Of a stretch of DNA of 7,743 nucleotides, positions 1 through 5,896 are shown in pieces; position 1 is the stretch's first letter; the number at the start of each line of letters is the position of its first letter. Position numbers and translations under genes: made by a program. The stretch is from Treponema sp. (GTDB lineage: Bacteria > Spirochaetota > Spirochaetia > Treponematales > Breznakiellaceae): positions 1 to 7,743 of the forward strand of contig JAIRRU010000182.1 of the NCBI GenBank assembly GCA_031255815.1, in the 5' to 3' direction. A model generated the notes under the pieces. It saw only the letters and a program-made list of their open reading frames with translations, made no database searches and was not told the origin of the DNA.

Positions 1-64
1 TACATCGAAAACCCCGATACTTCATCTAAATTTTCTTGGGCCCGAGGGGTTTTTAACTCGCTTT

Positions 65-142
65 AGTGTGGTTCGTGAAGTTCTTGGCAAAATTTCCCGG
101 CAGCTCTGAAAGTCGGGCATAATATGGGCTTATCAGACATTT
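65..142 (+). repeat. R2 dispersed repeat, left copy (~78 bp)
   Basis: This stretch matches 7441-7517 in the same orientation. The block 75-104 aligns without gaps to 7451-7480 at 23 of 30 positions, and both copies continue into a closely similar ending (TTATCAGAYATTT). It starts with GTGTGGTTCGTG, a motif that also occurs inverted near 7293-7315. No reading frame is shared by the two copies, so it looks like a non-coding dispersed repeat. Its biological role is unknown. Confidence 0.7.
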
Positions 143-162
143 TTGTGTAATCAAGGAATAAA

Positions 163-197
163 TATAATCTGTCCGTAAGTAGACACATTATGGACAG
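163..197 (+). promoter_or_regulatory. TATAAT box directly followed by a dyad (possible promoter with operator)
   Basis: A perfect TATAAT at 163-168 is followed at once by an inverted repeat: CTGTCCGTAA (169-178), a 9-nt spacer, and TTATGGACAG (188-197). Nine of ten pairs are Watson-Crick and the remaining one is a G-A mismatch or G-T depending on the strand considered. The dyad covers the expected start of transcription, as an operator would. No good -35 lies 16-18 nt upstream (the best is a T-run ending TTTTTG at 140-145), and no gene follows for almost 700 nt, so the function is uncertain. Confidence 0.3.
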
Positions 198-250
198 ACT
201 GCCATAAAAACACTAAATAAACATCCCATATACGTTTACTTTACAAATAA

Positions 251-256
251 TATAAT
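251..256 (+). promoter_or_regulatory. Consensus -10 box upstream of repeat R1
   Basis: TATAAT is present two bases before the first palindrome of R1. If it is used, transcription would begin inside that palindrome and produce a transcript that starts with the R1 structure. A recognisable -35 at 16-18 nt is lacking, and AT-rich spacers yield TATAAT by chance, so this is only a candidate. Confidence 0.25.
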
Positions 257-258
257 AG

Positions 259-388
259 AGTTGTTTAAAAACCTCAGTTTTTAAACAACTTCCGCTAAAA
301 AGCAGCAAAATGCGGAGCATTTTGCAAGGACTTGTAAGCTAGCCGCAGGCTGGCAGAGAACCAACCGGGTTATTGAATAAGTCTAATA
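259..388 (+). repeat. R1 structured repeat, copy A (three hairpins)
   Basis: This ~130 bp element is found again, inverted, at about 5773-5896. Hairpin H1 is AGTTGTTTAAAAAC (259-272), loop CTCA, then its perfect 14-bp complement (277-290). H2 is GCAAAATGC (305-313), loop GGA, GCATTTTGC (317-325). H3 is GCTAGCC (338-344), loop GCA, GGCTGGC (348-354). The ~40 bp after H3 are nearly identical in both copies. A further stem, GGTTATT/AATAACC (368-391), is seen only here. No open frame is conserved. It may be a mobile palindromic element, a binding site or a small structured RNA; the sequence does not decide which. Confidence 0.75.
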
Positions 389-622
389 ACCGCAAAGAGC
401 CGAAAGAGGAAAGAGAGAAGAAGGTTTTCTCTTAAAAACTTATCTGCCTTCTTCGGCTTCGCGGTAAATATTCTTAAGCAAACGCATCCGGGAGGCCCGA
501 CCCCTCTCCCCGCCTTCGTGCGCCTTTTTCGCCTTCGTGGCGAATTTCCTAAATCCGTTTATCCTGGTTTTTAGTCTAAGCAGCATACTAATCATGAAGG
601 TGAAAAAGCGAAGCTGTTCCAA
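389..622 (-). repeat. Gene-like repeat remnant, probably not a real gene
   Basis: A 60-codon frame on the - strand is open at 440-622, but its product is a lysine- and arginine-rich stretch with no recognisable domain and no hydrophobic core. The DNA itself is repetitive: CGCCTTCGTG occurs at 511-520 and again at 530-539, with CGCCTT between them. ACCGC...GCCGAA (389-404) is complementary to TTCGGC...GCGGT (452-465). I recall similar lysine/arginine-rich frames from repeat families in other bacterial genomes, and I regard this as a repeat rather than a coding gene. The overlap with the ATG near 620 carries no clear ribosome binding site. Confidence 0.35.
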
Positions 623-838
623 TATGGACAGATCCTATACGGTCATTTGATCCAAAAGATTTGCGCAAAATAGAAAAACTGTAAAGAGACAAAACCGCGC
701 ATAACGGGGCTGTATGCGCCCCCCCGCGCTTCTCCCCGGCCTTCCGGCAGCGCCCGGCTAAGCGGGCGGCGGACGGAAGGCGCGAAAGAAAACCCCTTCC
801 CTGCGGCGGGATCATGGTCTGCAGGCTCAAGGTTCCGC
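623..838. other. Gene-free spacer with two hairpins
   Basis: I see no credible coding region here. Two palindromes stand out. GCGCATA (697-703) pairs with TATGCGC (713-719) around a 9-nt loop. A larger one pairs GCCTTCCG (739-746) with CGGAAGGC (774-781) and, inside it, CGCCCG (751-756) with CGGGCG (763-768) around GCTAAG. Neither is followed by a T-run on the + strand, so they are not obvious intrinsic terminators. They lie just upstream of the promoter of the flavoprotein gene. Confidence 0.5.
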
Positions 839-842
839 TTTG

Positions 843-871
843 TGGACAGAAACCCCTGTTTTCGCTATTAT
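843..871 (+). promoter_or_regulatory. Sigma70-type promoter of the flavoprotein gene, probably leaderless
   Basis: TGGACA (843-848, five of six to TTGACA) is followed after exactly 17 nt by TATTAT (866-871, five of six to TATAAT). A start seven bases downstream of the -10 falls at about 878, the A of the chosen ATG. No Shine-Dalgarno sequence precedes that ATG, which fits translation of a leaderless mRNA. Confidence 0.6.
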
Positions 872-877
872 ATTTAT

Positions 878-1528
878 ATGAAAGCGATAGGGGTCAACGG
901 CAGCCCGCGCAAGGGGTGGAATACCTTTCTCCTGGTACAGGAGGCCCTGAAAGGCGCCGCCTCCCGGGGGGCGGAGACCGAACTGGTCAATCTGTACGAG
1001 CTTGGTTTTTCAGGCTGCCTGAGCTGCTTTGAATGTAAACGGAAGGGGGGGCCGAGCCTCGGGCGCTGCGCCCTGCGGGACGGCCTTGCGCCGGTTCTGG
1101 AAAGAATAGCCTCCTGCGACCTTCTGGTGCTGGGGTCGCCGATTTATGTCGGCGAAGTTACCGCGGCGGTACGGGCCTTTATTGAAAGGCTTACCTTCCA
1201 GTACGTTACCTACCGGAACGACGGTTCCACTTTCAATACCCGCAGGATTCCTGTTGTCCTTATCTATACCATGAACATCGCCGAGCCCTCCATTCCCGGC
1301 GCGGGCTACGATGTTAAATTCAAATTTTACGAAAATCGTTTTAACCACCTTATCGGCCCCGCCAGAACCATTGTTTCTACCGAAACCTGGCAGGTAAGCG
1401 ATTATTCAAAATTCGAGATGAGCATGTTTGACGGGGAAGCCCGGGAGAAACGGCGGAAAGAGCAGTTCCCCAGGGATCTGCAAAAGGCTTTTGCGGCGGG
1501 CGCGGAGCTGTCCGCCGCGGGAGCGTAA
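878..1528 (+). CDS. NAD(P)H-dependent FMN reductase / iron-sulfur flavoprotein-like protein
   Basis: The 216-residue product is a cytoplasmic flavodoxin-fold protein of the NADPH-dependent FMN reductase family. It opens with a beta strand and the FMN phosphate loop GVNGSPRKGWNT (residues 5-16) and has the flavin-contacting LGSPIYVG near residue 85. A cysteine cluster, C47-x2-C50-x2-C53-x10-C64, resembles that of iron-sulfur flavoproteins, which bind a [4Fe-4S] cluster through CX2CX2CX4-7C. The last gap is longer here, so cluster binding is uncertain. I chose the ATG at 878 because it sits directly before the conserved strand. The frame is open from a GTG at 842, but that start would place the gene's own promoter inside the coding region. 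The gene ends 46 nt before the flavo-diiron gene and is probably co-transcribed with it. It likely passes electrons from NAD(P)H to flavin or to a redox partner; the substrate is unknown. Confidence 0.85.
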   Translation: MKAIGVNGSPRKGWNTFLLVQEALKGAASRGAETELVNLYELGFSGCLSCFECKRKGGPSLGRCALRDGLAPVLERIASCDLLVLGSPIYVGEVTAAVRAFIERLTFQYVTYRNDGSTFNTRRIPVVLIYTMNIAEPSIPGAGYDVKFKFYENRFNHLIGPARTIVSTETWQVSDYSKFEMSMFDGEAREKRRKEQFPRDLQKAFAAGAELSAAGA

Positions 1529-1539
1529 ATACAAACGCG

Positions 1540-1554
1540 GGCGGCGATGCCGCC
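1540..1554 (+). repeat. Intergenic GC-rich hairpin between the two flavoprotein genes
   Basis: GGCGGC (1540-1545) pairs with GCCGCC (1549-1554) around GAT, and GC bases on either side can extend it. Only TTCTATT follows, so it is a weak terminator at best. It could instead protect the 3' end of the upstream message or reduce read-through into the flavo-diiron gene. Confidence 0.35.
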
Positions 1555-1574
1555 GCTTCTATTAAGAGGTTACT

Positions 1575-3419
1575 ATGCATAACGAAAGACTGGTAAAGGA
1601 AGGGGTTTACTGGATAGGCGGGAATGATCGGCGGCTTTCCGTTTTCGAGGGGGTTTACCCTTCGGAACGGGGGGTTTCCTACAACAGTTATCTGGTATTG
1701 GACGAGAAGAATGTGCTTCTGGATACGGTGGACAAGGCGGTAAGCGCCGTGTTTTTTGAAAGCCTGGAGTATCTCCTGAAAGGCGGAAGCCTTGACTATG
1801 TGATCGTTCAGCACATGGAGCCCGACCACAGCGCCTGCCTTTCGGAGATTGTCCTCCGCTACCCCAATGTTACTATCGTTACCACTCAGAAAACGCTGGC
1901 CATGATAAAACAGTTCTTCAGTTTTGAAACGGATTCCCGGGTCAAGGTGGTGAAGGAGGGCGATACCCTCCGCGCAGGCAGCCGGACTTTCACCTTTATA
2001 GAAGCGCCCATGGTGCACTGGCCCGAGGTAATGATGAGCTACGAGTCCCGCGACAAGATCCTCTACTCGGCGGACGCTTTCGGCAGTTTCGGGGCAATCA
2101 ACGGCAATCTCTTCGCCGACCAGGTGGACTTTGACCGGGATTGGCTTGACGATGCCCGCCGTTACTACACCAACATTGTGGGCAAGTACGGCGCCCAGAC
2201 CCTGTCGGCTCTGGAAAAGGCGGTGGCTTTCGGGTTCGAGACGATCTGCCCCCTCCACGGGCTTGTCTGGCGGAAAAACATTGACTACTTCCTGGACAAG
2301 TACCGGCATTGGGCCAGTTACACGCCGGAGGACAACACGGTTCTGGTGGCCTATTCTTCCGTATACGGCAACACGGAAAACGCGGTGAATATCCTTACCA
2401 GCGCCCTGGCCGAGCGGGGGATCGGGAAGATCAGCGTCTACGATGTGTCGGTTACCAATTCTGACATCATCGTATCCGAGGCTTTCCGCTGCAGCCACCT
2501 TGTGTTTGCCGCCACCACCTACAACGCCGGTATCTTTATTAAGATGGAGGAAAGCCTCCAGGATATAAAAGCCCACCAGCTCCGCAACCGGACTGCGGCC
2601 CTTATCGAAAACGGAAGCTGGGCGCCGGCCGCGGGAAAATTGATGAGGGAACTGATCGGCAGCCTGCCCGGCTGGAGGATCCTGGGAGATACGGTAACGC
2701 TTAAATCGTCCCTCAAGGAAGAGGGCCGCCGCTCGATTGAGGCCCTGGCCGATCTTATCGCCGCGGATCTGCCCAGGGCTCCGGAGCCCCTCCACGAGAA
2801 AAACGCGGTGGACATTCCCGCGTTCTTCAAGCTCAGCTACGGCCTCTTTCTGCTTACCGTGAAAGACGGGGGCAAGGACAACGGCTGTATCATCAACACC
2901 GTGGTGCAGCTTACCGATATACCCAAGCGGGTTAATATCGCCGTGATCAAGGCGAATTACACCAACGATATTATCCTTAAAACCGGGGTCTTTAACGTTT
3001 CTGTGCTTACCGAGGATACCCCCTTCAAGGTTTTCCAGCGCTTTGGCTTCCAGAGCGGCAGAACCGTTGACAAGTTTGCCGGCTGCGACTGCATAGCCCG
3101 CAGCGCCAACGGCCTGCTCTACGCCCCGGTGTACGGAAACGCCTTTCTATCCTGCAAGGTTGTGGATTCCAGCGACTGGGGCACCCACACCCTCTACACC
3201 GCCGAAGTTACCGAGGCCGCGCTGCTCTCCAACGCCCCTTCCCTTACCTACCAATACTACGCCGATCATATCAAGCCCAAGCCCCCCGCCGCGAAAGAGC
3301 GGAAGAAGGGCTACGTGTGCAAGATCTGCGGTTATATTCACGAGGGGGACGAACTGCCCCCGGACTTTATCTGCCCAATCTGCAAACACGGGGCGGATGT
3401 CTTTGAAAAACTGGAGTAG
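1575..3419 (+). CDS. fprA: Flavo-diiron protein fused to flavin reductase and rubredoxin domains (FprA-type)
   Basis: This 614-residue cytoplasmic enzyme should reduce O2 to water and/or NO to N2O with electrons from NAD(P)H. Residues 1-255 form the metallo-beta-lactamase-like domain with all diiron ligands visible: H80, E82, D84, H148, D167 and H228. Residues 256-400 are a flavodoxin domain with the FMN loop SSVYGNTENA (261-270). Residues 412-565 resemble the flavin reductase half of Moorella high-molecular-weight rubredoxin (Hrb). Residues 580-614 are a rubredoxin with C582-x2-C585 and C600-x2-C603. FprA and Hrb are separate proteins in Moorella; here one chain holds the complete electron path. 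The ATG at 1575 is preceded by a modest GAGG five bases upstream. The neighbouring flavoprotein supports a role in oxygen or nitrosative defence. The domain assignment is very secure; the preference for O2 or NO cannot be read from the sequence. Confidence 0.95.
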   Translation: MHNERLVKEGVYWIGGNDRRLSVFEGVYPSERGVSYNSYLVLDEKNVLLDTVDKAVSAVFFESLEYLLKGGSLDYVIVQHMEPDHSACLSEIVLRYPNVTIVTTQKTLAMIKQFFSFETDSRVKVVKEGDTLRAGSRTFTFIEAPMVHWPEVMMSYESRDKILYSADAFGSFGAINGNLFADQVDFDRDWLDDARRYYTNIVGKYGAQTLSALEKAVAFGFETICPLHGLVWRKNIDYFLDKYRHWASYTPEDNTVLVAYSSVYGNTENAVNILTSALAERGIGKISVYDVSVTNSDIIVSEAFRCSHLVFAATTYNAGIFIKMEESLQDIKAHQLRNRTAALIENGSWAPAAGKLMRELIGSLPGWRILGDTVTLKSSLKEEGRRSIEALADLIAADLPRAPEPLHEKNAVDIPAFFKLSYGLFLLTVKDGGKDNGCIINTVVQLTDIPKRVNIAVIKANYTNDIILKTGVFNVSVLTEDTPFKVFQRFGFQSGRTVDKFAGCDCIARSANGLLYAPVYGNAFLSCKVVDSSDWGTHTLYTAEVTEAALLSNAPSLTYQYYADHIKPKPPAAKERKKGYVCKICGYIHEGDELPPDFICPICKHGADVFEKLE

Positions 3420-3498
3420 AGCCGGGCCTGTTCCAAAACCCGCTTGCCGCGGAAATTCCGTTCCCGCTGTAGTGCTGCAAAATCCGGTCATAGCCGGG

Positions 3499-3527
3499 TG
3501 TACAAAAACAGGGGAACAAAGTATTAT
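3499..3527 (+). promoter_or_regulatory. Probable promoter of the HAD phosphatase gene, near-leaderless
   Basis: TGTACA (3499-3504, four of six to TTGACA) is separated by 17 nt from TATTAT (3522-3527). Transcription would start around 3534, only about three bases before the ATG at 3537. No Shine-Dalgarno sequence fits that ATG. GGGGA (3511-3515) can pair with TCCCC just after the -10 box, forming a small dyad over the promoter. The -10 hexamer is identical to that of the flavoprotein gene. Confidence 0.45.
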
Positions 3528-3536
3528 CCCCTGGTT

Positions 3537-4388
3537 ATGCGAAAACGATCCCTTGATCCTTCCGCGGTAAGGGCCCTTGCCCTGGATCTGGACGGCACTA
3601 CCCTGAATCCGGACAAGGTTTTTTCCGAACGGACGCTCAGGGCGCTGCGGGGCTGCCGGGAGCGGGGGCTGGAACTGCTTATCGTAACCGGCCGGGCCGT
3701 GGAGGCGGCGGAAAAGTACCGCGCCGCGCTGGACGCCCGGGGGCCGATGGTGTACTTCAACGGCGCGCTGGTGGCGGATATGCCCGGCGGGACGGTCTTA
3801 AGCGCCACCCTGCTGGATCTTGAGGCGGTGGAATTCTGCGTCGGGCTTTCCCGCTCCATGGGGGTGTACTACCAGGTGTTCCTGCCCGGCGCCCCCGGGG
3901 ATCCCCGGCAGCGGCTTATCGCCGAACGCTGGTGCCCCGAGGCGGAGATGTACCTGGGCCACACGGGCATCCGGGCGGAGATCCGCGACATTAGGGAGGC
4001 AATCGCCGCGCCGGGGCTGGGGGGCTGCGTTAAAAGCATGTTCGTGGCGGAACCTGAAGTACAGGATCGGATCCGCCCCCGGCTGGAGGAGCGGTTCGGC
4101 GCTTCCCTCTACGTGGCCCGGACTCTGCGAACCTTTCTTGAAATCATGAACCCCCGTGTTTCCAAAGGCGAGGGGCTCAGGATCGCCCTTGAGCGCCGGG
4201 GCCTCGGGCCCGCTGAGGCGCTTGCCTTTGGGGACGAGGAAAACGACCTTCCCATGTTTGCCGCCGCCGGTTTTTCCGTGGCCCCCGCCAACGCCAAGGA
4301 ACCGGTCCGCCTGGCCGCGGATCTGCTTGTCCCCTCCAACGCCGAAGACGGAGTGGCGGCCTTTCTGGAAGCGGCCTTTCTCCGCTAA
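3537..4388 (+). CDS. Cof-type HAD-superfamily hydrolase (sugar or nucleotide phosphatase)
   Basis: The 283-residue product is a HAD phosphatase of the Cof/subclass IIB type, soluble and Mg-dependent. Motif I is DLDGT (residues 17-21), with D17 the nucleophile and D19 the acid/base. Motif II is the threonine of VTGR (T51). Motif III is K210 in NPRVSKGEG, and motif IV is GDEEND (232-237), supplying metal-binding acids. The alpha/beta cap lies between motifs II and III, roughly residues 80-200. Family members dephosphorylate sugar phosphates, flavin or pyridoxal phosphates and similar metabolites; the substrate cannot be told from sequence. The frame is open upstream to 3444, but the ATG at 3537 fits the usual short N-terminus before motif I and sits just after the promoter. 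The following methyltransferase starts 16 nt after this stop, so the two are probably one transcript. Confidence 0.9.
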   Translation: MRKRSLDPSAVRALALDLDGTTLNPDKVFSERTLRALRGCRERGLELLIVTGRAVEAAEKYRAALDARGPMVYFNGALVADMPGGTVLSATLLDLEAVEFCVGLSRSMGVYYQVFLPGAPGDPRQRLIAERWCPEAEMYLGHTGIRAEIRDIREAIAAPGLGGCVKSMFVAEPEVQDRIRPRLEERFGASLYVARTLRTFLEIMNPRVSKGEGLRIALERRGLGPAEALAFGDEENDLPMFAAAGFSVAPANAKEPVRLAADLLVPSNAEDGVAAFLEAAFLR

Positions 4389-4404
4389 CCGGGATCCGCC
4401 CGCA

Positions 4405-5553
4405 ATGCAGACAGGGACGGACCGGCGGGCGCCGGAGGGGGAAGCGGAAGGGCAGCCTGGCGAAAAGGAAGCCTATCTAACCCGGCAGCTCATAACCTAC
4501 ATCGGCAACAAACGGGCCCTGTTAAGTTTTATCGGGCTGGGGATAAACGAAGTGCGGCGCAGGCTCAACCGGGACAGGCTGGTCATGTTTGACGTTTTCA
4601 GCGGATCGGGAATCGTGGCCAGGTATTTCAAGCGTTTTTCCCGCCTCCTCCTGGCGAACGATCTTGAAAAATATTCGGCCCTGACAAACCAGTGCTACCT
4701 GTCCAACGAAAGCGAGCTGGATATCCCCCGGCTAAAGGGCTGCTACCGGGAAATAGTTAGCCGGCTGCGGGACGGGGGCTTGGAGAGGGGCATCATCGCG
4801 GATCTCTACGCCCCCAGAGACGACCACCGCATAAAATCCGGCGAAAGGGTGTTCTACACCCTTAGAAACGCTATGTATATCGATACCGCCCGGAAACTGA
4901 TCGGCCTCCTCCCCCGGGAGGATCAAAAATTCTTTCTTGCCCCCCTCCTGTCGGAGGCTTCCATCCACGCGAACACCTCCGGAGTGTTCAAAGGTTTTTA
5001 CAAAAACCGGGAAACCGGGATAGGCCAGTTCGGCGGCAGGAACCTGGACGCCCTGGCCCGGATAAAGGGAGACATCGCCCTGCCGTTCCCCGTTTTCAGC
5101 AATTTCAATTCCGACGTAATGATCTTTAACGGGGACGCGAACAGTATCATTAAAGAAGCCCCGGAAGCTGACCTGGCTTACCTCGACCCTCCCTATAACC
5201 AGCATCCCTACGGATCAAACTACTTTATGCTGAATCTTATTCTGGATTACCAATACCCGGCAAGGCCAAGCAGAATTTCGGGCATCCCCTATAACTGGAA
5301 CCGCTCTGACTACAACAAGGGAAACCGCGCCTACGTGGCTTTAAAAGATCTGGCGGCGAATATAAAGGCAAAGTACGTCCTTGTTTCGTTCAACTCCGAA
5401 GGCTTTATCGGCGCTGAACAGATGCGGGAACTTTTAAGCGGGCTGGGAAAACTTACGGTACTGGAAACGAAATACAACGCCTTCCGGGGAAGCCGGAATT
5501 TAAAAAGCAGAAACCTTCATGTAAAAGAGTATCTCTACCTGCTGGAAAAGTAG
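4405..5553 (+). CDS. D12-class N6-adenine DNA methyltransferase, apparently without a restriction partner
   Basis: This 382-residue protein should transfer a methyl group from S-adenosylmethionine to N6 of adenine in a specific DNA sequence. The order of motifs is that of the Dam/D12 group: motif X-like TYIGNKRALLSFI (31-43), the AdoMet-binding loop FDVFSGSG (62-69), a long target-recognition insert (about 100-230), and catalytic DPPY (261-264) followed by NQHPYGSNYF. The C-terminus, KEYLYLL, is typical for the family. The recognition sequence cannot be predicted by eye. The ATG at 4405 lies 16 nt after the phosphatase stop and has only a poor GGGA ten bases upstream, so translation may depend on coupling. 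The first ~25 residues are charged and probably disordered. No endonuclease gene lies beside it: downstream are palindromes and then the repair genes. It may be an orphan methyltransferase used for regulation or protection. Confidence 0.9.
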   Translation: MQTGTDRRAPEGEAEGQPGEKEAYLTRQLITYIGNKRALLSFIGLGINEVRRRLNRDRLVMFDVFSGSGIVARYFKRFSRLLLANDLEKYSALTNQCYLSNESELDIPRLKGCYREIVSRLRDGGLERGIIADLYAPRDDHRIKSGERVFYTLRNAMYIDTARKLIGLLPREDQKFFLAPLLSEASIHANTSGVFKGFYKNRETGIGQFGGRNLDALARIKGDIALPFPVFSNFNSDVMIFNGDANSIIKEAPEADLAYLDPPYNQHPYGSNYFMLNLILDYQYPARPSRISGIPYNWNRSDYNKGNRAYVALKDLAANIKAKYVLVSFNSEGFIGAEQMRELLSGLGKLTVLETKYNAFRGSRNLKSRNLHVKEYLYLLEK

Positions 5554-5624
5554 GAAGCCTTTGCCCGATCCAGGCAAGGTATTAACACGGCTGCCGGCAG
5601 GCCGTTTAGGCTGAAACGCCTGAT

Positions 5625-5660
5625 GGGAACCTCTGAAAACTTCAGTTTTCGGAGGTTTTC
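5625..5660 (+). repeat. Hairpin E with the AAAC-TTCA-GTTT cap
   Basis: AACCTCTGAAAAC (5628-5640) pairs with GTTTTCGGAGGTT (5645-5657) around TTCA, with one wobble pair. Further wobble and GC pairs extend it to 5625/5660. The cap is the same as in the R1 hairpin, but the arms are unrelated to those of R1. It lies about 70 nt downstream of the methyltransferase stop and is followed by few Ts, so a termination role is possible but unproven. Confidence 0.65.
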
Positions 5661-5669
5661 CTACCCCGT

Positions 5670-5725
5670 GGAGAAAATTGCAACGGCGTAATTTGTTGTA
5701 TAGCAAGGAATTAGCAATTTTCTCC
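5670..5725. repeat. Perfect 12-bp inverted repeat with a 32-nt loop
   Basis: GGAGAAAATTGC (5670-5681) is exactly complementary to GCAATTTTCTCC (5714-5725). Inside the loop TAATT and AATTA may pair further. It is flanked on both sides by hairpins E and F, so the whole block 5625-5766 is a palindrome between palindromes. No reading frame of note crosses it. Confidence 0.7.
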
Positions 5726-5727
5726 GT

Positions 5728-5766
5728 GGAGCCTCTGGAAACCCAACCGGGGTTTTCAGAGGCTCC
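5728..5766. repeat. Hairpin F, 17-bp stem related to hairpin E
   Basis: GGAGCCTCTGGAAACCC (5728-5744) pairs with 5750-5766 around AACCG with a single G-T wobble. Its right arm carries GTTTTCAGAGG, the exact complement of CCTCTGAAAAC in the left arm of hairpin E. E and F can therefore fold separately or as one long hairpin enclosing 5641-5750. Confidence 0.7.
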
Positions 5767-5772
5767 CTGATA

Positions 5773-5896
5773 CTAGACTTGTTCAAGAACCCGGCTGGTT
5801 CTCTGCCAGCCTGAGGCTGGCTTGCAAGTCCCGCAAACGCTCCGCGTGCTGCCATTTTAAGCGCTTGTTATTCAGAAACTGGAGTTTCCGAACAAC
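5773..5896 (-). repeat. R1 structured repeat, copy B (inverted, overlaps the end of ogt)
   Basis: Read on the - strand this copy follows copy A from end to end, with the ~40 bases after H3 almost identical. H1 is 5867-5896 with loop TGGA on the + strand, which reads TCCA on the element's own strand. It has 13 positions, of which two are mismatched. H2 keeps ACGC-GGA-GCGT at 5837-5847, where copy A has a T-A pair and this copy has C-G. H3 is a perfect 7-bp stem at 5805-5821, where copy A has a T-G wobble. These paired changes argue that the folds matter. H1 overlaps the stop codon and last seven codons of ogt. Confidence 0.75.

Noticed and set aside
1..66. Possible C-terminus of a + strand gene entering from the left edge and ending at TAG (64-66)
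   Set aside because: Only 21 codons are open, codon choice is unlike the other genes, and no family is recognisable. All three + frames close soon, so chance is adequate.
842..877. Upstream extension of the flavoprotein to a GTG at 842
   Set aside because: The extra 12 residues precede the conserved first strand, and the region carries the promoter hexamers; there is no ribosome binding site for that GTG.
1377..2795. Long open frame on the - strand opposite the flavo-diiron gene (472 codons)
   Set aside because: It is a shadow of the GC-rich codon pattern of the + strand gene, and its product has no recognisable domain, whereas the opposite strand has every ligand of a known enzyme.
3444..3536. 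Extension of the HAD phosphatase upstream to 3444
   Set aside because: The added residues are basic and unrelated to the family, and they overlap the TGTACA/TATTAT promoter.
4156..4404. Extension of the methyltransferase upstream into the HAD gene
   Set aside because: That part is a proline- and arginine-rich out-of-frame reading of the phosphatase; the methyltransferase motifs begin only after 4405.
5554..5871. tRNA or other classical RNA gene among the stem-loops
   Set aside because: No cloverleaf, CCA end or T-loop motif is visible; the stems are explained by the palindromic repeats.
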